From Cordia subcordata (taxonomy: Eukaryota; Streptophyta; Magnoliopsida; Boraginales; Cordiaceae), in the NCBI GenBank assembly GCA_028554755.1, contig JAPTOF010000001.1, positions 33,809,501-33,873,500 of the forward strand: a DNA stretch of 64,000 nt. Reading direction: 5' to 3'. The position numbers were made by a program, and so were the translations under genes. Under the pieces are notes generated by a model. The model made no database searches, was not told where the DNA came from, and was given only the letters and a program-made list of their open reading frames with translations. This document shows positions 12,782 to 26,336 of this stretch, piece after piece; the first letter of the stretch is position 1; each line of letters starts with the position of its first letter.

Positions 12782-14112
12782 GATAGATTGATAGATAGAT
12801 ATATAGATAGGTTTGTGGTGAACTTCATATTTAATGAAATGTGTTAATTTTTTTTTTCATTCAATGTGATTTAGTATTATTGTAATTGGTAATAGTACTA
12901 AATTTATGTTATGATGTTGTTTATGTAATAAAATATTTGATAAGTTATCCAATATCTCTTTTAGTTTATTAAATAAATCTGAAAATCTAACTATCCAAAT
13001 CCAAGAACATCCAACATCTTATGTGATATGCACTATGCAACTATGTGATCAAATACTGGATTCTCTAATCAAATATCCTATTATCCGATGATCCATTCCT
13101 ATTCCTACATGCCTCTTACAATCAAAGACTTAATTTAACAGAAAGTAAAATATATGAGAAAGAAAATAGAAAGGCCTGTTTGAGGATGATGCTTGGACAA
13201 CACATGTATTGCTTGAAAGTAGATCCACCTTGTTCTATAACAAGGGGAAATTCACCGAATGATCTATTTTAATTCTTCTTTATACACATCATGTTTGTAC
13301 AACGGAATGTTTGACCGCAAGAGAAGGAATATATGTCCTATATGTGTGTGAAGTGTCCTATATGTGTGTGAAGTACAGACATCTCAATTCTAGATGACGA
13401 ATTAAATAATAACCCTTTTCTATCTTTTGGGGCTAAAAGAACTAAAGATCAATTTCACATACCCACTTTCTTAAATTAAGGGACACCGTTTTACATGTAG
13501 TATGAGGCATTTGTTTGCAAGTACCTGTTTTTCTTTTTCTTTGTTTTGTTTTGCTTCGTTTTTTTTTTTTTTTTTTTGGTATGTCACTAGAAACTTTAGT
13601 TAACTATACATGAAAAAAGCAAAAGGAGGTCACTCCCTTAGAGTAAGAAAAGTGAAATACAAGAATGGATCAAAGTTTGCTTCACACTTGAAGAAGAAAA
13701 ATAAATCACTAGAAGTTGTACAAGAGTATATCTTCTCCAAATTAGATCATTGATTGTATGAAGACCCCAGAGACAAGTCTAACAGTAAGAGGGGTAAAGA
13801 GAAAATTTAGAATGGAAGTCTAACATTTGATCAGCCATACTGAATTTTATTTATTCAGCTTTATTTAGTATATACCGTCGAAGACAGGTCCAAATAAGCT
13901 GCAAAAACATTAGTCCTCAGGATATACCTAGGCTTTTTAACAGCATATTCAAATATGGAGCTCATAAAATGTTTTTAAGTCGCTAGCTATACTACACATG
14001 AACTCGTTGCAGTTCCATCGATAATGGATCCGAGGACAGCCTGCAATATAAGAATACAAATGTAATGGAATCGCCTGCAGTAAAATCATGGTCTCTACAA
14101 GCAAACAAGGCG

Positions 14113-17100
14113 TTACAAGTCCCGGTGTACAGAAGAGCAACAAACAAATGGCACCCAATATGGTCTCCCCTTCCTTCTTTCTTTCTTAATTTGGGATGGA
14201 TACCTTGCTGGAGAGTTCCATTCCTTTTCCATATCCTTCTCGGCAGCCTGATCATTTGGTTCTTCTGCACGTAGAATTGCATTCACAGTAGTCACTGCAG
14301 CACCATTACCTTTAGTGAGAGGTTCATCACCCTGAGCTGCATTAAGCACATGTTCTGTATCTGGTGACTTTGCTTCACTGAGAAAATTTTTCAAGGGATT
14401 ATGCTGCTTCTCAGTGCTCCTATTTGATACTTTGGCAATAATCTCCTCATTGTTCTTTCTACCTTGGGATTCATGTACTGCATTAGAGGGAGAAGGAAAT
14501 GAACCAGCTTGCAGATCTTCAGGTTTTGGCCGTTTGATATTCTGTGCAGTCTGGATTTCTGGAGCAGCCTTCCGGGATATGAGATCTCCTGTCTCAGCCA
14601 ATGTCATGAGTGATGGAGGTTCATGCGCATCTGACGTACCAGGATGGCGTTCATTAGATGCATCATTTGGCATTTGCAAGTTAGCTGCAGACTTTTCTGG
14701 CGGTTGAGAAACAGAAAATGGTAAACCTCCAGCATCAGCAGTGGCAGTTGTATCTGACTGAGTGGAAACCACTATTTCATTGATCAAAAACCAGTACACA
14801 TTAGTTCAATGAAAATCTAAAAAGTACATCTTCTATTCTGTCAAACAAATGAACTCGTCATAAATGAAAGACGCAACTTCTTAGGTAAATGAATTCCTCT
14901 TTAACATGGGGGCCAATACAACTAGTTTGTGAAGGAACATCTTCAACACCATTAATTTATCACTGTTACACAATTAACATATTGATTTATCATATATGAT
15001 AGATGACTGCAAGACTTCAGTATCTTTTCGAAACATATATTCCACATATACGAGGAACATATTCTGTTATGTGATGAAATCAAATGATAAAGTTTCAATT
15101 TGCAATATAAGATTATAGTTGCTAACCTCTTGTACATGACAATTGTAAAACTGACATGATTGCAGAATTATATGCTAGAAATGAAATGAACTGGAAAAAG
15201 ACTACAAGTGACGCAGAAACTGCAAAACATGTACCTGAGACTGATCCCAAGTTACATTCCAAACTATCAGTTTGACTACTTGAAGCAACTGACATATCAA
15301 TTCCAGAAACACCATCATGTTGGTTTTCAAACCTGAGATCGCCTTCATCTTGTGAGGGCTTAAAATTACAACCAGAAGCACTTTTTACAGCCTCAACAGT
15401 GTGGGTTAATTCAACAGCAGCAGAACTTTTGTTTAAAGGTTCAGATTCTATATGCAGAGATTCTGCCTCTTTGGACGTGGAGTCTTCTGGATTTTCATTT
15501 GATGCCAAAAGGCTGCCATTATGATCGGCTTCAGTGTCCTTAGCTGTAAAATTAGCAGTCTCAACTATATCAGTAATATTACTGGTTCCAAATCCATGTG
15601 AAGCTTCTTGAGAACTCTCATCTGCGCACTTATGTAAACTAGAATAAGTTTGTTCCATGTTTCCTCTTGCAATCACAACTTTATCTGAAACATTATCCAA
15701 ATCAGTAGATTCTGATAACTGCCCAGCACCATCATGTGTGGCTTCTGGATTCTTTACCAAGTTTTTCCCACCACCTACTTCTGTGCTCTCACACCTTGCT
15801 ATATCCAAAAGTTCAATGGTAGCTCTATCATGATCTTGATTCCCATTTGCCTTAAGTGAACTAGTAGTTTGATCTTCTTCAGTTATAAAAGAACCATCAG
15901 CATGTTCTTTGATTGTCTTCTTGTTTGCTGAAAGTTCAACCTCTAAAGGTTCTTTACTGGTCTCATTTCCAGCTGTACCACATTTCTCGCTTTTGCTTAC
16001 TTCAGTGACATCAGCATTCTCAACTTCATGTAAGTAAGTTATTTGCTCAACCTCCTCAGCAAGGACCACACACTTCACATCCAACTGCCCCACTGTGGCA
16101 TCTTCTGAATGAGCCTTCTGCAATGCCTCACCCTCAATAGAATGAAGATGTAATCTTTCAGAACTGTTGTCCATTTGAATATTCTGCGTCTCAGTTCTAG
16201 GAGCATCTGGTAGCAATTCTAGGCCACAAGATCTATCATCTTCATGATTTCCCACTCCAGAAATTTCATCTTTCTCTTCAACAGATTTTTCAACAGCCTT
16301 CTCATCAGGGTCATGTTTCAATGCACTCGTATCGGCAGAAAAGCTCTCTATGCTTCCACTGGAATCACCTGAATGCAAACCAGGACTCCCTGTTTGAGCA
16401 ATGGTAGCGTTGTTATCATCTTGCACCAATGTCATTACCCCAGCAGAGCCTAGGTCGTGCAGAGGAAGGGTAGACTGTGATATGTTATGGTCTTCCAAAC
16501 CTTCAATAACAGTCTTGACATTGTGTATTACAGGCAAGCTGTTGGGCACTGATTGTGAATGCATATTTTGCTTCTCTTCCTCTGGCGACTTAGAACTAGT
16601 AGCTTCCTCCTGATCTATTGAACCATGTACCAGAATATCATCTTTCACTGCCTCACTCGAGGAGCACACTGTATCTTTCTCCTTTTGTGCCTTCAAACCA
16701 GAAACCCTCGTTTCCTCCTTTTCCTTTTCTGAACTGTTGCCTCGCATATCATCCTCACCTTCCTCTCTCCGGCCATAGACCTCAACAATCTTATTGTAAC
16801 CACTACCATCATCGGCAACAGAATCACTTTCATCTTTCTTTTGTTCAACAATAGGGGACGTGCCTTTTTTGCCCGTGTTGGTTTCCACCTCATCACTTTC
16901 ATTCTTTTGTTCAACAATTCCAAATGATGAAGAAAGAGCTGAAGTTTGTTCATAGTCCTTATGTAATTTATAATTTGTTGTCACAGGTTCTGGTACCACA
17001 GCTTCTAGTGTCACACAGTCTAAAGAATTTCCCTTGGGCTCTTCCAAATCTGACTCTCTTTCTTGATCAGCCTTATGCATCAGAGGTTCCTGTGTGAGGG

Positions 17101-20100
17101 CATCCAATGTTTGTTTACCTGTCTCTTCTAAATTAAGTTCCAGTTTCGATATGTCTCTTGCAGCTTTACCATGCGGTGGATCTACAGAAGTAGTCAAAGA
17201 TTCATCCATGTGAACATCATTCTCATTTACAACTGGCTCCTGTTCAGTTCCCCTAAACACTTTTGCAGTTGTCTCATCCATCAGAACAACAAGACTCTCA
17301 GATTTAATAGGAGAAGAGTCACATTTTGAGCCAACTATTTCATGGGATCCAACAGGAAATTCTTCACTTCTGGTGCCATATGATGATTTACCACTCTCTG
17401 ACTGGTCCTTCGCAATATCAAGGACCTCTTTACTGCTTCTCTTTGTATCATTTAGTGGGACAAATGTATCTACATTAACAGAAATGAATTTTAAGGGAAA
17501 GAAATCTGGGTAAGAATAAAATAACCACGCAAAACTTCAATTTTACGATTGCAAAAAAGTAGTCTGCTTATGAAAGAATACAAGCAGTAATTAACATTTA
17601 CATTTCATTTATTTCCAGAAAATAAGAAATTGGAATCAAAGTGCATTCGAGACTAAAACTCAATTCATAGGAAACACAAACTCAAAATCAATTAATCGAA
17701 GAAGGTATGGCGTGGTGCTTACTGAATGAACTTATTCGCCTTCGTACATAGAAACACTACAAGCATTAATGTCCAATAGAGTTCAACAAGACATGTTACA
17801 AGGTAATGTATGATACCAATTTCAATGTCAAATAAACTCCTGCTCTGCCCATGCAGAGTTACCTTCCGTGAAAATAATGAAAAAGAAGCAAACAAAACAA
17901 TAAAAACACAGGTCACGTGATGATTTATGTTATATCGTAAGTGAGCGTATCAAGTGATTTTTCTTTGTTAAAAAGGCTCTAAACATAACCAATTGACTTT
18001 CAAATCCACAAAGCCAACCCTACTCAGTTGGAAAAGACTTGGTTGGGTCTGGTTTGGTACAGCAAACTCTAAAATCACTGTTTCAATTACATTTGTTTCC
18101 ACTACCGTCTGTCATTATGTAGAAGCTGTAAAGTGGTCTTGCTACTACCATATTTAATCCATATAGCACGAAAGCCCACCTCAAAACAAATGAGCTACTC
18201 TTAATTCCATAAACTTACGACATATCTAGTGGATGAGAAAGAGTGACCAACATTGAGAAATCATGACAGTCCCACTACATCATCCATGTTGATAAATGCA
18301 AATATGTATGCTCCATTAGCATAAGAGCAGGTAATCTGGTCTCCTAAAAGATTCCAAGCAATATTAATCGGCCGTTTAAGTTTCTCAAGTCGTGATAATA
18401 TGGCAAGAACAAATACTACCTCATATAACTTGATAATGCATGTCAATTCAGCTTCATTTAGTATACATGCTTTAAGTAAGTTGTTAGGTCTGAAATCTCA
18501 AACAATTTCCTTCTTCTACTCCAGTTCATTTGAGGGATTTGTAAAGGCCAAAGTTATCATTAATGTAAACCAATCAACACCATGCAGAAAAGATAGTATC
18601 TCAGTGAACTCTGAAGTTCAAATATTTATTAACCCCACAGATAATTGTAAGAATATCCCAAACAAAGAATTCCATAAACGAAACAAGACATCCCAAAGAA
18701 GATGCCATAAACCAAACAAGACGAAGCCTTATCCCTCAAATGACAACGTCAAAAGGAAAAAAAATCTATGCCACCTGAGATGCAAGATACCTAATGATTA
18801 GATCAATCCAATATCAACAAATTCCATGATCAATGCCAATATTACATCAATCCTAATTTATCATTTATCGAAGTCTTTAGGCAACTGTGTAAACACTGTA
18901 GACTTTTTACCGACTTAACAACAAAATCCACCAAAATTGGATCAGAAGCTTTTGCAGGACACCTGGTTCTACTTGATTAGTATCTCCATATGCACATCAC
19001 ATGTAGTGTGAGAGGTTACCTTCCATGGCCACTCTAATGGACAATTAAGTTCTCAGCTTGTTCTGCAACTGATGAAGCCAGTAATGTTTGGTGCAGGAAG
19101 ATCCAGTCAACTAAATGCATAACAACTCACTTCCTTCTCTTAGTCCCCTCTCCCCCAACACCCCCCCCCCCGGGGGAACAAAAACATGCAGGCACATGCA
19201 CACACATACAGAATTAGTTTCTGCACCAACCCTCATCATTACATACCAAACTGGCTTACCTTATTACCAGCCCTTTTTGAGCAACCAACAAATCTCAATG
19301 ATTACATTACTACCTTTCATCAACAAACTTCTCTCCACATCAACAAATATTTGTAAAGCACAAAGAAAAATTTAATTCATCAATGCTTTCAACTGTCATG
19401 CCACAATGAACCAAATGCTGTTCAAGACATAACAGAAATTATGAAATGCTTACCAGCAGTTGGATCAACCTTTGCTAATTGGCTCTCGTTCGGATCAGTC
19501 TTTAGCAGTTTCTCCATATCCTTATTCAGTTCCCTAATGCGCTCTTCCATGCCTGGACTAACCCCACTATCTGAAAACTCTGCAACTGCATCTGTAAACA
19601 CTTCATCTTCCGAAATATTCGATTTTTCACCCACTCCACCACTACTGGCAAGGTCCTTCACGCTTTTTTTCTCAATTTTTGGACCTAAGGGATATCAATT
19701 TAACAAAATAACTTCAGATTCACTGTCGAAAATTCGAGTAAATACCATCACCAGAAAATTTTAGTGAAAAAGAACAAGAAATCTCACTTGGGGTCTGGTG
19801 ATCGTCATCAGAGGCATGCTCATCATCTGAAATAGCCAAATGGGGATGATGTGCATCAGATTCATTGAGCTTATACCCTTCAATGGTTCCACAGACCTTC
19901 TTGTGAGCTCTTCTGTGTTTGGCACTTGGATGTGGATTTGGAAAAGGCCATCCACATTTGTGACACAAATGTGCACCATGGCCATCAAGCACTGCAACAA
20001 TCAAGATTTCCCCCAATTATACACCTTCTTTTACATTATTAAGAAAAAAATTTACTATTATGTACCAAGAAAAATGGGTGATACAGAGAGAAAGCAGTGA

Positions 20101-20660
20101 TTTTTAAGAGAACTTAAGAAATATCACAGAAACACACACACAAACAGACGCACAAAAAGGCATACTAACACAACATATGTACATAATTATACACAGTTCG
20201 CAATATAGACAGGCACAGCGTAGCAACATATATATGTATATATGTGTGTTAACATGCACAAGCACATGTAATAACATAATGTACACATGTCATACGTAGA
20301 AACATATATGGTATATACATGTAATACAAACACACACAAAAACATACACATAGACAATATTACCTTGTTGTACAATATCAGTTTGCACCATACAAAGTAT
20401 ATATGTAATCATATATACATACAGACATTATGTACACATATCAAATATACATACATTTATGCACATAAAATGGTATAGACGCATAAAGAAAGCAAAACCC
20501 ACAAATAATTCTTCAAGAAAAATAGAAAAGCACTTAAGAAACATATCCCAAAACGATAACAACTAAAAAACAAAAGGAAAAAGGAAAAAAAAAAAGAAAA
20601 AGAAAAAGAAGTAGCCTAACCAGAAGAACCATTCTTCTTGTTGTGATCTACACCATCCAT
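14113..20660 (-). CDS. C2H2 zinc-finger protein with long acidic tail, five exons
   Basis: Exons are 20660-20621, 19991-19788, 19684-19454, 17469-15235 and 14771-14113. All junctions are GT-AG in phase 1, giving 1122 residues; the stop is at 14115-14113. Exon 1 starts MDGVDHNKKNGSS. Exon 2 carries one C2H2 finger, CHKCGWPF then HRRAHKKVC (C-x2-C-x12-H-x3-H), at about residues 20-45. Exon 3 encodes a charged helix (MEERIRELNKDMEKLL). Exon 4 is 744 codons of E, D, S, T-rich low-complexity sequence with no recognised domain. The last exon ends in a basic patch and WVPFVCCSSVHRDL, which looks conserved. A nuclear or chromatin role is possible from the finger and acidic tail, but no function can be assigned. 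Confidence 0.88.
19161..19177. repeat. Poly(C)-poly(G) tract in intron 3
   Basis: A run of about 12 C followed directly by five G (cccccccccccgggggaac) inside the 1984-bp third intron of the zinc-finger gene. The rest of that intron (17470-19453) shows nothing recognisable. Confidence 0.8.
20115..20470. repeat. AC- and TATG-rich low-complexity stretch in intron 1
   Basis: Irregular (AC)n followed by acata, tatatgta and cacaca phrases within the first intron of the zinc-finger gene. The several short frames across it are artefacts of the repeat. Confidence 0.7.
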
Positions 20661-20668
20661 ATTACTGT

Positions 20669-20712
20669 ATAGAGAGAGAGAGAGAGACAGAGACAGAGAG
20701 AGACAGAGAGGG
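20669..20712 (-). promoter_or_regulatory. CT-rich leader of the zinc-finger gene
   Basis: On the minus strand this is a (CT)n stretch just upstream of the ATG at 20660, as is common in plant 5' UTRs and core promoters. The transcription start was not located. Confidence 0.5.
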
Positions 20713-20823
20713 AGTTTTTGTTCAGTGAAGAATCAAGAAATGAAGAGTGAAGAGACAAGGTGCAGTGTGTGTTGTGTGTGCTTTGAGAAAGGGAAAAAAG
20801 GAAAGGCTCTTTTTCTTTTTCGG

Positions 20824-20881
20824 CGGGGGGGTGGGGTCGGGGAGTGGGGGGTGGGGGCGTGCGGGGGTGCGGGCGTAGGGG
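20824..20881 (+). promoter_or_regulatory. G-run cluster, potential G-quadruplex
   Basis: About nine runs of three or more G within 58 bp on the plus strand, roughly 160-220 bp upstream of the zinc-finger start codon. The local GC content is far above the surroundings. The G-rich strand is the template strand of the gene. Confidence 0.6.
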
Positions 20882-20999
20882 CAGTATCAAGAAACAGAGA
20901 AAGTGTTAGATGATGATGATGATGGAGGATTAAGCAGAAGGGCATACACACCATGTGAGCATGGTTTCATCAAACTTTTCAGTGCATGGGGGTGCATTT

Positions 21000-23440
21000 T
21001 TAAGGCTTTGACTGATGACTGATAATATTCTCTGCAACAAGGCAAGCTTATGCTGTTTGTACTTTTCTGACTCTTTTACCCCTCAAGCACAAATAAGGAA
21101 ATTTTACTATGGTAACAAAAAAACTTAATATATTTTTCAAAAGATAAATGAAGTAACTAAAGAAGTGAAGTTTGATATTGATCATTACTCCATATAGAGT
21201 GAAGTTGGTAACTTTTTTTAATTAGTTGTGTTTCTTCCTTTTCAAATAGAATAACTCATTTCACGAATATGTGAGGTTTTAATATTGTTTTTATCTCTTT
21301 CACCTCTAACTTTCTACTCTTAGGTAGGAATTGAACCACATTATCATTTTTTAGAAGTAATTTTTAACTATGTAAGCTATTCCTAAATCCTAGCTTTGGT
21401 ATTGTTTACAAATATAAAAAGATAAAATCTGCAAATTAAAAAAAAAAAGTTGCACATATTAAATGATACATTAGAGGTTTTTATCATGAAAATAGCACCC
21501 AAAGGAAAATTGAGTGTTTTTTGGGTAATACCTTCTTCATCTGTACATAACTTTCAATAGAAAACATGTAGAAGACAAAAGGTGTTCAAAGCAAAAGCTA
21601 ATTTTCAAGTGATTGGTCAATTGTCAAATTATTTATGTTTTAGAAAGAGAAAATAGTATTGCACAACATATTATAACCGCATAAATACGAATTTTCAAAA
21701 TAGCCAAGTGTATAATTTAAAGAAATATTTGAATACATCGTGGACCATACTATATTTATTAAAAACTTCCTATAGTATGACTAATCATTGGAGAAAAATC
21801 TAAAATTCATTTTCTATAAAATTCTATTAGTCAATATATTTATTTTTCTTTGTTTCATTCCGGACAGAATGATTATGATAATAGCTACCATTGAATGGAT
21901 TTGAATGGAAAAAGAAAAGGTGTATGTTTTGTTTAGTTATCATGCAATTTTTTCCCTTGCCTTTTCTTTTTTATTTAACCAAAAAGTTTTTTTTTTTTCC
22001 CCCTTTTTCTTCTTTTGGTCAATCTTGACCAAATAGGTTATGCCAAGGTACAACACTGTATGCAGTCGGATATTTCTCGAGTCTCTTGTTTAAGCAGCCA
22101 TTAACTGCCTAATCCGCATTACTCGTGTCCTGTGGGATAGCAGCCAAGAAAAAAATGTTGTACTTGTGGCCTTTTTCGACGAATATATTAACATCACATG
22201 CTTGTGACCAACAGCAAGTCACCAACAATTCAGGACGTTCTACGTGTCAGCAAATCAAAAGATACTCCCAATTGGCTGTGACTAACATTGAGAAAATCAG
22301 ATTTTTAGAAACGTTCTAGCAGGAAGGCTGAAAACGGACTCATAATACGAGTTAAAATCATGTCTTTTATTTTAGGTTGGGTGCCCTCGACTTAATTGAT
22401 TATATAGAATAAGAGACGTATCATACACTTGAGATTTGTTAATTAATGGTCAGACTCTATTGACTAAATCTTTATTATCACAAGAGAAAAATTGAAAAAA
22501 AAAAAACTTTGACAAAATCATATTCGAGCTTGTTAACAGAAAATGACAGCTATGTGGTGTTTATCATTTGCCTAATTTCTTTATCTTCAAGGCTCTTCGT
22601 CAACCTAGTTCGATAGTATCTATGCGACAGAGATGGGCGATCTTATTGTAAAAAATCCATTTGTTGTATGAAGACAAGACAAACAATTTTTTCCTTAATA
22701 AAAAAACAATGCACTTTATTCTTCAGTTTGGTTTAATTTGACCACAAAAAGGAAAAATTAGTTTAGTTTAAGAAATTTCTTTTATTCCATGAGCTACTGA
22801 GATGTGCCTAGTGTGCGTGGGGACGATGAGCTTCTGTGAAGTTTCCTTCGTTAACAATTTGGAATCCTGAGCATTTCATGTTTCAATCCTATTAGTATGT
22901 GTAAACCCATAGATTTTTTTTTTCCTTTTTCGATTATGAAGAAATCTAAGTTAATTATATCCCAATTTTATAAGAAAAGGCGATCACAACTATTTAGGTA
23001 TTGCAAAGAGAACCCCAAAATCAAGAGGTTTCGTTCGCCACCTAATTTGCATAACAATTTGTATTGACATACTGAAACTAGAAGCTCCTCTTACTATTCA
23101 AAGTAAGCATAAAATCTCGTAGAAGTGGAGTTATTAACAGAATAAATAGTGGGAGTGGACCATAAAATTTTACGATGAAGAATTTCAGCACGAAAATTCT
23201 TGAAGACAAAATGGATAGTAGCAACTTGGAGTGCCAAACAATAAGGGGAATAGAATGTGCCTGGACGTTGGTGTGTTATTGTCGAAATATACTACTCTAA
23301 TATTGTTAGGGAGGTTTTAATACAAATGTGCTCCAACAGTTTTTCTAGGTAATCTCTCATGGGGGAATATATCTTGGGGATGAAATGACCCCTTTTTATT
23401 CAAAAATTAGTGTATAAATATATTATTATTTTGATTAAAT
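21000..23440. other. Intergenic, no gene seen
   Basis: AT-rich sequence upstream of the zinc-finger gene with no frame over 64 codons that resembles a protein. No clear terminal repeats were seen. Confidence 0.6.
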
Positions 23441-23449
23441 CCTTTTAGA

Positions 23450-23690
23450 CTTTTTATTTTATATTATTTTTATAAAAAAATAAAAGATAGAAAATAAAAA
23501 TAAAAATTTAAATTTTGAAAATAAAAATAAGATATAAAATAAAATAAAAAATAAAAATAGAAATGAAAAAAAATAGAAAATAAAATTTTGAAGTTTAAAT
23601 TTAAATAAAATGATAAAAATAAGATAAAATAAAATTGAAAAAAAAAACAAAACAAAAATAAAAATAAAAAAAAGTTCACTAGATTATATA

Positions 23691-23732
<42 letters not shown>

Positions 23733-23738
23733 CACACA
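23450..23738. repeat. A-rich low complexity followed by (TA)n(CA)n
   Basis: An imperfect (aaaat/aaataa)n block to about 23672, then a TA microsatellite from 23694 and a short CA run. F- and L-rich minus-strand frames over it are artefacts. Confidence 0.9.
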
Positions 23739-24217
23739 AAAAATATTATTAGCATTATTATTTTGATTAAAGTTATTAATACAAATATATTTTATATTGG
23801 TCTCGGTTGTTTTTTTTTTGTAATATTTTGTATAATAAATTTTATTACTATAATGTACATTATATAATAATATAAGGATAATTTTGACTTTTTATATAAA
23901 TTATTTCTAATATTGTTGTAGTATAAAAATTACAAAATATAAATTTTATAATCAATACATCATTTCCTACCATCATTCCTAAAATATAGTAAGAATGATA
24001 TATTCATTACCAAGTTTATTCCATTCTCAAATCCATTCTATTTCTTAGCTAATTTCATTCCTTTCAAAATCATTCCATCGTACCAATCACTACCTAAGTA
24101 TCTAATTTAATTTGTTTAATGATATTCGTTCCTTGGAAATTTATCTTCTTTTTTTTTTGTTGTAGAATTGGGACATTTTTTAGTGATTTTCGTTTTTCAA
24201 AATTACTTATATATTAT

Positions 24218-24943
24218 TTGGGAGAAAGCCATATTCCCCCATGAGTTGTAACATAAATCCCAAACTCTCCTATGAAGTTTTATTTTAACCCATAATCCCC
24301 CATGACTTTAATCTTACCAAACAAAGCCTTATATTAATTAAAGGCATCTTTATCTTTTTATTTTTATAATTCAAAAAAGAAAAGAAAAGAAAAATTAAAG
24401 TAATATACCAAAAAATAATAAAAATCATTCAGTAAATGAGTCAATAATAAAATAAAAAAATCAAAAAAAATAATTTCAAAATAAAAAGAAAAAGATGAAA
24501 AGCTACTTATTTTACAAAGATTACCCTATACACATTACAAAAAAAAAAGTAAATTCACTTTCAAATATTTTTTTAAAATATATATACATCTTAAACTGAA
24601 AACATTTTTGTCAATCCTAACTAGTACATTCTATTTTCCATCAACAAACTATTTAAAATAAAAATTAAAAAATAAAATAATTTTTTGTACAAAATTTAAA
24701 AAAATTCTTCTTTTACATATATCTATGTGTATGTATATATATTAAAATAATTTTTTTAACTCAAAGTATAACTTTTATAATAAATTAACAATTCAAAAAC
24801 ATAAAACAAAAACTAAAAGAATAATTAAGATAAGACATTGTTTGGTACAACTTAATATCATGGGAAAAAATGAGTAAAAATAAGATTTTATAGGGAAGTT
24901 TGGGATTTATGCTATAACTTCTGAGGGAAAATGACATTCTCCC
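24218..24943. mobile_element. Non-autonomous DNA transposon with ~110-bp terminal inverted repeats
   Basis: The left arm (24218-24333) starts gggagaaagccatattccc and continues through cataaatcccaaact. The right arm (24829-24943) is its reverse complement with scattered mismatches. The flanks carry an 8-bp duplication TATATTAT (24210-24217 and 24944-24951), extendable to nine with a mismatch. Long arms and an 8-9 bp duplication suggest a Mutator-like or hAT-like element. No coding sequence lies inside. Confidence 0.82.
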
Positions 24944-25001
24944 TATATTATGTACATACCAAATTGTTGCTAGAATTAATGGGGCTTTTTTTTTATTTAT
25001 A

Positions 25002-25314
25002 CCCTCATTTTGAGAATTTCTTTAAAAAAATACTCTTGTTTTGAAATCATTTTTGAATCTATCATTTTTGGTGTTTGAATTATTGAAACAGTGAATGAGT
25101 TACTGTTTTTGAGATGTTTCAAATTTTTATATTAGAATTTTAAATGGTTACGTAATCAATGTGAGTTCGGCATTTAAAATTCAAATATAAGAATTTAAAA
25201 CATCTAAAAAATGATAACTCATTGATCGTTTTGGTAATTCAAACACCGAAGAAGAGGATAGGTTTAAAAATGATTTCACAAAGTTATTTTTGAAAGAAAT
25301 TATTAAAATGAGGG
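25002..25314. mobile_element. Foldback MITE flanked by TA
   Basis: Two arms of about 145 bp, left starting CCCTCATTTTGAGAATTTC and right its reverse complement, meet at a loop of about 20 bp near 25148-25166. A TA flanks both ends (25000-25001 and 25315-25316), as for Tc1/mariner-type (Stowaway-like) elements. The transcript would fold into a long hairpin. Confidence 0.82.
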
Positions 25315-26336
25315 TACACCCGGTCAGTGGCATTTGATTTTTCCAATTATAGTTTGGCCCCGTATTGGATAATCATGTAAAATGATGCTGTTGGCCCCAC
25401 CAAAATCCTAGATAGCCGTGATGTGCGATCTGATGTATTTGTCACGTGTTTTACAATGGATCACTTTTTCATGCTATAATTAGCTTTTGAGTAATAGTAA
25501 TTAGCATGGTTTTGATTTTGTGCAGAGAGCTCTAAGTTGTTTTCGAGGGTTAAAGATGATAAATAACCTCAAATAAGTGGACAATTTATACTATGTATTA
25601 AAAAAGAATTATAAGTGCCAGAACTCTCTTCAAAATTAAATTTACCGAAAGCTATCATGTGTGTATTATTTGTTTGCTTTTTTTGACTTTTCAATTATTT
25701 TCAATTATTTTTATATTCATTATTTAAATGACATGAAGGCCACATACTCTTTCTCAAAAATGCAATACCACTACTTTTCAAGTTAAGGTGTTTAAACTAT
25801 TTTTTGAAATTACTATCTACCACCATATTTGGGGAGAACGAAATAAAATGCTTCATCATTACGTTACTTTTTATGAAGTACAGAGTTTTACAAATATTTT
25901 TTTGATGTAAAGTACTTAGCCTATTTAGATGAAAGTTCTAAAAACAACAATACCAACACCGTTATTTGTAGAGCTTGAAATTTAGATATTACCGTCTTTG
26001 CCTGATTGGTTGGTTAAGGGTCCATTTTAATAGCTATTATGTAGATCATAACTAAAATAGTTTTACTTTTAATGCGTTCATCCGAAAATAATAAATGTCT
26101 ATCGTTTTGGTGGATCTAGAAAGATCCCTGAATTGAGTATGGTGCCCTTTCGTAGCCTTTAAAACTTGTTAAACATATCATAATATTGTTATGATATGGG
26201 CGTTTCGAGCAGTTCTCAAACCCCTTCTTTTTAACCCATTACTCATTGTGGGTATCTTTTTATCATGAGCTTAAGTCCTATTTTGGCAACCGGGTTTTTT
26301 TCTTATAAATTTGCTGTATTTAAGCTTAATTATATT

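Noticed and set aside
18400..18801. 133-codon plus-strand frame
   Set aside because: It lies inside intron 3 of the zinc-finger gene on the opposite strand, has no motif and reads like chance AT-rich sequence.
20104..20478. Several 60-residue frames
   Set aside because: Translation of AC/TATG simple repeats in intron 1 of the zinc-finger gene.
23459..23679. F/Y/L-rich frames suggesting a membrane protein
   Set aside because: They come from an (aaaat)n-type simple repeat read on the other strand.
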